From: Bacteroidales bacterium
GTDB taxonomy: Bacteria; Bacteroidota; Bacteroidia; Bacteroidales; UBA10428
Length of the DNA: 64,000 bases
NCBI GenBank assembly: GCA_016934055.1
Contig: JAFGTR010000056.1
Span: forward strand, 21,085 to 85,084
Direction: 5' to 3'
The notes under the pieces were generated by a model. That model had not been told where the DNA came from. It saw only the letters and a list, made by a program, of their open reading frames with translations, and searched no databases. The position numbers were made by a program, and so were the translations under genes. The stretch's first letter is position 1. Every line of letters begins with the position of its first letter. Positions 52,468 through 58,844 of this stretch are shown one piece after another.

Positions 52468-53391
52468 ATGACCATGAATAAACCTTATCCTATAGCCAAA
52501 GCGGCTGAACAGGACGTACCCGGCATTATCACCCTGTTGCAGCAATGTTCTTTGCCGACGGAAGATATATCCAATACCAGGCAAAGCTTCTGGACAGTGA
52601 AAAGTGAACAAAAGTTATGCGGGTCCGTTGCACTCGAAAATTACGGGCACTGTGGATTGTTGCGTTCATTTGCCGTATACCCCTCCTTTCGGAATCAAGG
52701 TGTCGGTACTGCCTTGCTGAACCATGCCATGGAGCAGGCTGCTAACATGGGGTTCGAATGCCTTTACCTCTGTACGGATTCGGCAGCGTTGTATTTTGAA
52801 AGACATAAATGGATCTATGTCCCAAGGGATTCCGTTGATGAAAAAGTCAGGCAATCACACGAATTCCAATCACCATGGTCGGATTCAACCGCCTGTATGT
52901 TTTTCCCGGTGAGACAGGGCTTTGTGAAGACTGCCGTTCAAAATTTTCAATCCGGTTTTAATTGCTCCCAGTCAGTTTTTTCCGCCTTTGCCCCATTCCT
53001 GGGTTTGGAAGTTCAGGAAGCCTTGAAGATCGCAACTGGATTTGGAGCCGGGATAGGTTATAGAGGTGAAGTATGTGGTGCTGTATCAGGGGCTTATATG
53101 GCAATCGGACTGAAACACGGACGATGGAAAGCCGAAGATATAATTGCCAAAGAAAACACCCTGTCTCTCATGAAAGAGTTAGACACCCGGTTCATTGCCC
53201 GGAATGGCTCACTGTATTGCAATAAACTTCTTGAAGGCGACATTTCAACATCGGAAGGACGTAAGAAAATAGATGATGAACACAAGTTCAAAACCCTTTG
53301 TCCCCGGTTCGTCAAGGATGCAACCGAGATTGCGGAAAAACTGTTGGGGCAGGAAAATCCTAGGCTGCAGGAAGAGAAAACCCTAAAATAG
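52468..53391 (+). CDS. Fusion of ArsN2-like GNAT acetyltransferase and C_GCAxxG_C_C redox domain
   Basis: About 307 aa from ATG 52468 (the open frame starts 24 codons earlier with non-family residues). Residues about 5-145 are a GNAT domain of the ArsN2 type (ITLLQQCSLPTEDI, SFAVYPSFRNQGVGTALLNHA, ALYFERHKW), usually found with arsenic genes. From about 152 to the end is a C_GCAxxG_C_C-family domain (FNCSQSVFSAFAPFLGL, TGFGAGIGYRGEVCGAVSGAYMAIGLKHG, then Cys in SLYCNKLL and TLCPRF). That domain's four conserved Cys suggest a metal/redox site. No ars operon is nearby. It convergently overlaps the next gene by 9 bp. Confidence 0.85.
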   Translation: MTMNKPYPIAKAAEQDVPGIITLLQQCSLPTEDISNTRQSFWTVKSEQKLCGSVALENYGHCGLLRSFAVYPSFRNQGVGTALLNHAMEQAANMGFECLYLCTDSAALYFERHKWIYVPRDSVDEKVRQSHEFQSPWSDSTACMFFPVRQGFVKTAVQNFQSGFNCSQSVFSAFAPFLGLEVQEALKIATGFGAGIGYRGEVCGAVSGAYMAIGLKHGRWKAEDIIAKENTLSLMKELDTRFIARNGSLYCNKLLEGDISTSEGRKKIDDEHKFKTLCPRFVKDATEIAEKLLGQENPRLQEEKTLK

Positions 53392-53751
53392 ATGAAGAAT
53401 CTTTCCGTTAAAGATCAGTTTAAAAATATTGATGGAATACCACATATCCGTGTAAAAATAAGTCAGAACTATGAATCCGGCCAGGAATACCAGGATAAGC
53501 CCTATGGTTCTTCCGGCAAGAGACTTCCCTGCTTTAAGGAATTTCCGTGATAACTTCTGAAGCCAGCCTTCCAGCTTCGTAAACAACGGATAGAAAATGA
53601 CCGTGATGATCAGCATTGCAATTAACGTAAAGCGAAGCGGTTTATACTCATATTTATGACTGATAAGCGAGTCTGCCAGAAATGTCGTTAGCAGATTCGC
53701 CGTTAGGATGGTAAGCGTAGTTACCACAAATCTAAAAACTCTCTGATACAT
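53383..53751 (-). CDS. Small membrane protein of unknown function
   Basis: 122 aa with three hydrophobic helices (VVTTLTILTANLLTTFLADSL, RFTLIAMLIITVIFYPLF, TIGLILVFLAGFIVLTYFY) joined by a basic amphipathic segment (LQKLSRKFLKAGKS). No family is recognised. It is convergent with the GNAT/C_GCAxxG fusion, overlapping its last 9 nt. Its own start lies only 17 bp from a REP palindrome at 53768, so the promoter must be within or beyond the REP. Confidence 0.65.
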   Translation of the reverse strand: MYQRVFRFVVTTLTILTANLLTTFLADSLISHKYEYKPLRFTLIAMLIITVIFYPLFTKLEGWLQKLSRKFLKAGKSLAGRTIGLILVFLAGFIVLTYFYTDMWYSINIFKLIFNGKILHLF

Positions 53752-53767
53752 AACAATTTATTTTAAT

Positions 53768-53803
53768 ACACCCCGAAAGGGTGGGGGAACCCTTTCGGGG
53801 TGT
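53768..53803. repeat. REP palindrome 1, downstream of the RAYT gene
   Basis: ACACCCCGAAAGGGT / ACCCTTTCGGGGTGT, a perfect 15-bp inverted repeat with a 6-nt G-rich loop (36 bp in all). It is nearly identical to the copy inside the transposase gene (54155-54190) and to the half-copies at 54474-54525. It could also fold as a terminator-like hairpin but has no U-tract. Confidence 0.95.
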
Positions 53804-53823
53804 CAGAATGATTAAATAGTTAT

Positions 53824-54387
53824 CTAAATATCTATCTCATTTACTTCAATTTGGGCAATATGATAATTTATGAAATTTGTCCTGCCTCCAAACCATTCTA
53901 ATACTTCTTCTCTTTTAAGTAAAGTAGGCTGATTATTAATTAAAGCATGGTATGAGCTGAACCTCCATTCCATATGGCTTTTGGCAAATTTATGGTGGAT
54001 CGGATTTCGATGGATATAATATAACACTTGCATAAGGTAATTTTCATCATTAATATGTTTACGCCGAAAAGGTTTTCGAAACAAACTTCCGGTTCTGTTT
54101 ATTTGCTTGTTATACCACTGAGCATAAGCGTTGAACAGATGACCTATTGAATCGACACCCCGAAAGGGTGGGGGGACCCTTTCGGGGTGTTCCGGGATAA
54201 ATATCAGAAAATGAAAGTGATTGGGCATTAAACAATAGGCATATACATCAACCTGCGAGAAAAGGTATTTTTCACATAGGGAAAGAAATTTGAGGTAATG
54301 TTCCTCATGTCTGAAGATCTTTTCTTTGTTGATACCCTGGTTGAAAACATGGTAATAAAATCCTGGTACTATAGGAGCAATTTGCAT
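53824..54387 (-). CDS. REP-associated tyrosine transposase (RAYT, IS200-like Y1/HUH)
   Basis: 187 aa. It contains the HUH motif in CLMPNHFHFLI (His57-Phe-His59) and, about 30 residues on, the catalytic tyrosine region FNAYAQWYNKQINRTGSLF (Tyr88/Tyr92), then KPFRRKHINDENYLMQVLYYIHRNP. RAYTs nick and join single-stranded DNA at REP palindromes and are normally single-copy, domesticated genes. Here matching palindromes lie on both sides and, remarkably, one full palindrome lies in frame between the HUH motif and the catalytic Tyr, encoding residues 66-78 (EHPERVPPPFRGV), where family members have only a short acidic loop. The gene is flanked by short AT-rich DNA and is otherwise intact. Confidence 0.92.
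   Translation of the reverse strand: MQIAPIVPGFYYHVFNQGINKEKIFRHEEHYLKFLSLCEKYLFSQVDVYAYCLMPNHFHFLIFIPEHPERVPPPFRGVDSIGHLFNAYAQWYNKQINRTGSLFRKPFRRKHINDENYLMQVLYYIHRNPIHHKFAKSHMEWRFSSYHALINNQPTLLKREEVLEWFGGRTNFINYHIAQIEVNEIDI
54155..54190. repeat. REP palindrome 2, embedded in frame in the RAYT coding region
   Basis: A perfect 15-bp stem (54155-54169 and 54176-54190) with a GGGGGG loop. Its length of 36 bp is exactly 12 codons, so the reading frame is kept. It is almost base-for-base identical to REP 1 at 53768-53803. Confidence 0.97.
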
Positions 54388-54464
54388 AATAATGAACAGA
54401 TTAACGAGTTAAACTGATAACGGTTTTATGGTTTCAAATATAGGTAATTTTTAGAATATTAATA

Positions 54465-54525
54465 GGGGTGGAAACACCCCGAAAGGGTACCCCCACCCCG
54501 AAAGGGTACTCCACCCCGAAAGGGT
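54465..54525. repeat. Array of three directly repeated REP half-sites
   Basis: CACCCCGAAAGGGT occurs three times in direct orientation (54475-54488, 54494-54507, 54512-54525), preceded by GGGGTG-GAAA-CACCCC (54465-54480), a small hairpin made from the first half-site and an inverted G-rich segment. It is upstream of both the RAYT gene and rlmD, 73 bp before the latter's start. Confidence 0.9.
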
Positions 54526-54598
54526 CCCTCAATCATAATTAGGGTATTTGCTTATATTTGTATTTGTAACCTTGTACCTTATATCTTATAAGAAACAA

Positions 54599-56005
54599 TT
54601 GGCGAGAAGAAAGAAAACGATCCTGCTCGAGCATGTTGAGATTACGGATGTTGCAGCTGAAGGCAAATCGATGGCCCGCATCGATAATATGGTATTATTT
54701 GTACCCTATACGGTTCCGGGAGATATCGTAGATGTTCAGGTAGTGCGCATAAGAAAGCGCTGGATGGAAGGTTTCCCGGTACGGTATGTTCGGTATTCTT
54801 CCAGGAGGATTGAACCTTTCTGCCAGCATTTTGGGGAATGCGGTGGTTGCCGTTGGCAGAATCTGCCTTATGAAGATCAACTTAAATATAAGCAGAAACA
54901 GGTACTGGATCAGTTTGAACGCATCGGTAAGATCAATGTCCCGGAAATCAATACCATTATTCCATCGGAACATACCAGGGAATACCGCAACAAACTTGAG
55001 TTTACCTTTTCCAATAAGCGCTGGCTGACCAGGGATGAAATGCAGAAGAATGAGGAGATCACTCAAAGAAAGGCTGTAGGTTTCCATATTCCCGGTAGGT
55101 TCGACAAAGTGCTTGATATCCGGCAATGTTACCTCCAACCTGAGCCTTCTAACGCAATTAGAAATTATATAAGAGACTATGCTTTCCGGCACAATCTTGA
55201 CTTTTTTGACCTGATCAGTCAGCAGGGTTTTCTTCGTACCCTGATAATCCGCAATTCACAGAAGGGGGAGTTCATGGTTGTGCTTTCCTTTTTCCGGGAA
55301 GACGAAGCCCTTATACTTCCTATGCTCGATGAACTAGTGCATGAATTTCCTGCCATCACCTCCTTGTTTTATGTGGTCAATCCAAAAGCCAATGATACCC
55401 TTAACGGACTTGAACTTGTTTTGCATCATGGAAATAATCACCTGTATGAGCAGATGGGGAATCTGAAATTTCGGATCGGGCCCAAGTCATTCTATCAGAC
55501 TAATGCTGTACAGGCGCATAAATTGTATGCCATTGTGCGTGATTTTGCAAATTTGAAGGGGAATGAAACCGTATATGATCTTTACACCGGAACTGGTACC
55601 ATTGCTCTTTTTTTAGCGGGTCAGTGTACTAGGGTTATCGGCATTGAATATGTTGAAGAAGCTATTGCTGATGCTCGTCAGAATGCCGAACTGAACAGTA
55701 TTCGCAATGTCGAATTTTACACTGGTGACAGTAAAGATATTCTGACCCCATCATTTATTGAAATTCATGGTAAACCTGATGTGGTTATTACAGATCCCCC
55801 ACGTTCGGGCATGCATGCCGATGTGGTAAACTCAATCTTACATTGTAACCCTGATAAAATTGTATACGTCAGTTGTAATCCTGCCACACAGGCCAGGGAT
55901 ATTCAACTTATGTCTGCCCATTACAGAGTGTCAAAGTTGCAGCCGGTGGATATGTTTCCGCATACCTGTCATGTAGAGAATGTGGCATTGCTTGAAAAGA
56001 TTTGA
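54599..56005 (+). CDS. rlmD: 23S rRNA (uracil-1939-C5)-methyltransferase RlmD
   Basis: About 468 aa from a TTG start at 54599 (reading M-ARRKKTILLEHVEITDVAAEG). No ATG precedes the family N-terminus, and the upstream frame is hydrophobic and non-homologous. It has a TRAM RNA-binding domain (about 8-65), a [4Fe-4S] site (CQHFGECGGC plus a distal Cys), a SAM-binding motif (VYDLYTGTGTIALFLA), the catalytic region DPPRSGMHADVV and VYVSCNPATQARD with the nucleophile Cys. It methylates C5 of U1939. Single gene. Its promoter region lies beside the REP half-site array. Confidence 0.95.
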   Translation: MARRKKTILLEHVEITDVAAEGKSMARIDNMVLFVPYTVPGDIVDVQVVRIRKRWMEGFPVRYVRYSSRRIEPFCQHFGECGGCRWQNLPYEDQLKYKQKQVLDQFERIGKINVPEINTIIPSEHTREYRNKLEFTFSNKRWLTRDEMQKNEEITQRKAVGFHIPGRFDKVLDIRQCYLQPEPSNAIRNYIRDYAFRHNLDFFDLISQQGFLRTLIIRNSQKGEFMVVLSFFREDEALILPMLDELVHEFPAITSLFYVVNPKANDTLNGLELVLHHGNNHLYEQMGNLKFRIGPKSFYQTNAVQAHKLYAIVRDFANLKGNETVYDLYTGTGTIALFLAGQCTRVIGIEYVEEAIADARQNAELNSIRNVEFYTGDSKDILTPSFIEIHGKPDVVITDPPRSGMHADVVNSILHCNPDKIVYVSCNPATQARDIQLMSAHYRVSKLQPVDMFPHTCHVENVALLEKI

Positions 56006-56078
56006 TAAGTTGTTCAAAAGTAACGGCCGTAAGCATGGTTTCAAAACTGACAATTCGTTAACTTGGGGTTCTGTGAGC

Positions 56079-56131
56079 GTTAAGTCAGCTCAGGCAGCAT
56101 TTTCATATCTGTTTGCTGACGATGACTTAAC
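56079..56131. other. Long inverted repeat downstream of rlmD
   Basis: GTTAAGTCA (56079-56087) and TGACTTAAC (56123-56131) form a perfect 9-bp stem with a 35-nt loop, followed by a T-run 14 bp later (about 56140). It could be the rlmD terminator or part of the next gene's leader. Confidence 0.35.
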
Positions 56132-56158
56132 AGATCCGATTTTTTAACAATATTTTTC

Positions 56159-56578
56159 ATGATGGGAGGTTTTTTTCACAGTGTCTTTCAGGTCTTCTTT
56201 CTGATCGGTTATGTCCTTATTTTTGTTGTTACAATTATCATACTCAGGCCTTTTCGCATTCACCGCCGGAGGATGAAATCAACCATTGCCCTGAAGATTT
56301 CTTATCTTTTGTACCAGATTTCGTTTCTGGTTTTTACATATTTGTTGTTGTTTGGCAATAAGGAGCTGGCAGAAGGCGAAAAACCTTATGACACGCTGTT
56401 TAATGTTCATTTTATGCTTTTTCTTACAGCGACCATTTTGCCCAACCTGGGTATTATGATAAGAAAGGGCATTAAAAAGAATCGAATTGAATATAATGTT
56501 ACGGTGACGCTTATAAACCTGATTTATTTTGTCTATTTGTTTTATCTTTGTTTTTCAAGGAAATGGGCGTTGATGTAG
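56159..56578 (+). CDS. Small integral membrane protein of unknown function
   Basis: 139 aa with four hydrophobic helices (VFFLIGYVLIFVVTIIIL, YLLYQISFLVFTYLLLFG, VHFMLFLTATILPNLGIMI, VTLINLIYFVYLFYLCF) and a basic loop RPFRIHRRRMK after the first. Two ATGs at 56159 and 56162 are equivalent starts. No family is recognised. It lies alone between rlmD and the sigma/anti-sigma locus. Confidence 0.65.
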   Translation: MMGGFFHSVFQVFFLIGYVLIFVVTIIILRPFRIHRRRMKSTIALKISYLLYQISFLVFTYLLLFGNKELAEGEKPYDTLFNVHFMLFLTATILPNLGIMIRKGIKKNRIEYNVTVTLINLIYFVYLFYLCFSRKWALM

Positions 56579-56723
56579 AAGAAGAAAGATGATAGATTAT
56601 CAGACTAAAGACTTTCAGACTGATCCGGCAAAAATCAATGCAATCCTCGCTGATCATCTGCATTTAGCTTAAAGGTAATTCATCTGCAACTGCCTGTTTT
56701 TCTTTCTTTTCATAATGCCGGTG

Positions 56724-56754
56724 ATTGCGACTATTATTCATTTGTTTATCTTTG
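56724..56754 (+). promoter_or_regulatory. Promoter of the ECF sigma-factor gene
   Basis: A -7 element TATCTTTG (56747-56754) matches TAnnTTTG exactly. ATTG at 56724-56727 is a partial -33 element with a 19-bp spacer. The start codon is 53 bp downstream. Confidence 0.5.
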
Positions 56755-56806
56755 TTTTACAGGGTTAAAGTCTTTTCTCTTTGAAAAAGAGGATAAGAGG
56801 ATAATA

Positions 56807-57370
56807 ATGAGAACTGAAAAGGAAATATTAGATTTATTAAACAGGGGTGATGAAGAAGCCATCAGATTTATCTTTGACGCATATTATGAAAAGCTTTGCT
56901 TATATGCCGAGGCCATTATAAAGGACCATCAGGCCGCTGAGGATATTGTTGAGGATCTATTTGTGTCAGTCTGGATAAACGCCAAAACAAACCCTGTTCA
57001 TACTGCAATTAAGAATTATTTATACAAGAGTACATACCATAATTGTTTAAAACATATTAACAAACGCAGAACTGAGGACAGGAACACTGAAAAATTGCAT
57101 TACACCCTCAAGGACATTGAAATAATGCATCATGAAACCTCAGGCTATCCTCTTTCCGGTCTGTTGGTCAGTGAAATAGAGAAAAAAGCGGAAGATATTC
57201 TTGAATCGCTGCCCGAGCAATGTAAGAAGATTTACAAACTCAATCGCCTTGAAGGTCTTAACTATCCTGAAATTGCTGCCAGGCTTAAGATAACAGTTGG
57301 TACGGTAAAAACACAAATGAGCCGTGCATTTCAAAAATTCAGGGAAGGTTTGAAGGAATTCATGCCCTGA
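56807..57370 (+). CDS. ECF-type RNA polymerase sigma factor
   Basis: 187 aa. Sigma region 2 (about 10-80, FIFDAYYEKLCLYAEAII, then AAEDIVEDLFVSVW) and region 4 (about 125-180: LPEQCKKIYKLNRLEGLNYPEIAARLKITVGTVKTQMSRA) are complete. It follows the Bacteroidota PUL pattern: sigma, FecR anti-sigma, SusC with an STN domain, SusD. In such systems, glycan binding at the outer-membrane SusC/D complex leads to release of the sigma factor, which then transcribes the susC operon. Confidence 0.95.
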   Translation: MRTEKEILDLLNRGDEEAIRFIFDAYYEKLCLYAEAIIKDHQAAEDIVEDLFVSVWINAKTNPVHTAIKNYLYKSTYHNCLKHINKRRTEDRNTEKLHYTLKDIEIMHHETSGYPLSGLLVSEIEKKAEDILESLPEQCKKIYKLNRLEGLNYPEIAARLKITVGTVKTQMSRAFQKFREGLKEFMP

Positions 57371-57516
57371 TATTTCTCCATGGTCTTGTTTAATGTCACA
57401 GGATCATGTTTTGTGATTATTAATAAGATCACATACTGCCGGAAAAATTTTATATAATACAACTTTCTTGTCAACCGGAATGTCTTTTTCAGATCAATAT
57501 TATATCCAATAATATT

Positions 57517-58668
57517 ATGAAAACAAAAAACAATCAATCGAATCCGTTAGAGGATGTGCTTGTAAAATACCTGACAGGTTCAGCTTCGGAAAGTGAACGA
57601 GAGCAGGTTTTGAATTGGATCCATGAAAATCCCGGTCATCAGAAAACGCTTGATGAGCTTAAATCATATTATCTTCTTACCAAGGCGATCCAAAAGCCAT
57701 CAGGCTTTAATAAGGAAGAGGGCTGGACGAGAATCCAGTCACGTTATTATAAAGCCAGATATATTGCAGAACAGGAACAAAAGAAAAAATACCGGAGCAA
57801 TATCATCCTGTATACCGCCATGTCTTCTGCAGCTGCTGTTCTGATAGCTTTTTTACTGGGATATTCAGCACATAAGGATTCCGGGATCGGACCCGCCGTA
57901 AGAGCAGAAAATGAGATCATCGTGCCCCTTGGTGCTAAATCACATGTTACACTCACCGACGGGACCAGGGTATGGCTGAATGCAGGCAGCAGATTAAAAT
58001 ATTCAGACGGTTTCTTCAGGGACTCCAGGGAAGTGTACCTGGAAGGGGAAGCGTTTTTTGACGTGAAAGAGGATCATAAAAAAATGTTTGTGGTCAAAAC
58101 ATCAAATCTTGATATTAAGGTTTATGGCACACAGTTCAACGTAAAATCTTATCCTGAAGAGAACATCATACAGACAACCCTGGTGAAAGGATCGGTTGCT
58201 ATTGAAGCTTATACTGATAAAACACATGAAAAAAAGTCGGTTTTCTTAAAACCAAATCAGACAGCTATTTTTTACAAATCAACACCTGCGGTACAGAACA
58301 TTAAAATACCGGATACCGGAGATAAACAGGAAAGTATTGCAGAAACGGGAGAAAAAATTGTCATAGCCCCATCTGTGAACCCTGTTCCCATTACCTCGTG
58401 GAAGGACAGTCGCTGGATCATTGTCAGTGAAGAACTTGACGAACTGGCCATAAAACTGGAGAGAAGGTATAATGTTAAGATATCTTTCACAGATGAAAGT
58501 CTCAGGAAGTATAAGTTTTCAGGGACGCTGAAAGATGAAACCTTTGAACAGGTTTTACAGATTATTCAGTTATCCGCTCCTATCACCTATCAGATTGAAG
58601 GGAATAAGGTTTTATTTAAAGAAGATCCTTTGTATAAAAAGAAATATGATAAAATGATTTCCAAATAA
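57517..58668 (+). CDS. FecR-family anti-sigma factor
   Basis: 383 aa. A cytoplasmic N-terminal anti-sigma domain (about 1-80) is followed by a membrane helix (about 93-113, IILYTAMSSAAAVLIAFLLGY), the periplasmic FecR domain (NEIIVPLGAKSHVTLTDGTRVWLNAGSRLKY, then LEGEAFFDVKEDHKKMFVV), and the C-terminal DUF4974/STN-like domain (LDELAIKLERRYNVKISFTDE, FSGTLKDETFEQVLQIIQ). It inhibits the ECF sigma factor until a periplasmic signal from the SusC STN domain arrives. It begins 146 bp after the sigma gene, so translation is independent but the operon may be shared. Confidence 0.95.
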   Translation: MKTKNNQSNPLEDVLVKYLTGSASESEREQVLNWIHENPGHQKTLDELKSYYLLTKAIQKPSGFNKEEGWTRIQSRYYKARYIAEQEQKKKYRSNIILYTAMSSAAAVLIAFLLGYSAHKDSGIGPAVRAENEIIVPLGAKSHVTLTDGTRVWLNAGSRLKYSDGFFRDSREVYLEGEAFFDVKEDHKKMFVVKTSNLDIKVYGTQFNVKSYPEENIIQTTLVKGSVAIEAYTDKTHEKKSVFLKPNQTAIFYKSTPAVQNIKIPDTGDKQESIAETGEKIVIAPSVNPVPITSWKDSRWIIVSEELDELAIKLERRYNVKISFTDESLRKYKFSGTLKDETFEQVLQIIQLSAPITYQIEGNKVLFKEDPLYKKKYDKMISK

Positions 58669-58720
58669 CCCTTAAAAGTCAAACCTAATCTTATTGCTTA
58701 TGGGACCCTGAAATTACACC

Positions 58721-58759
58721 AAAAAAAGGATCGCAGAATGTGTCAGCATTCCGCGATCC
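58721..58759 (-). terminator. Intrinsic terminator facing the minus strand
   Basis: GGATCGCAGAATG (58728-58740) pairs with CATTCCGCGATCC (58747-58759), 12 of 13 bp, loop TGTCAG. On the minus strand it is followed by TTTTTTT (58721-58727). No minus-strand protein gene precedes it, while on the plus strand there is no U-run. Confidence 0.8.
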
Positions 58760-58830
58760 CGGTTGATTCATGCCAGTTTAACGTCATCAGTCTAACTTAA
58801 AATGATTTTGATGGCATTTACTAACACAAA
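58721..58830 (-). ncRNA. Candidate antisense sRNA at the susC leader (DonS-type)
   Basis: On the minus strand, an exact -7 element TAGATTTG (58838-58845) is followed after about 70 nt by a strong terminator (58721-58759). A roughly 110-nt RNA would be made across the fecR-susC gap, antisense to the susC 5' leader. cis-antisense sRNAs in this position are known to repress several Bacteroides PULs (the DonS group). A -33 box is not apparent. Confidence 0.5.
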
Positions 58831-58844
58831 AAACATTCAAATCT

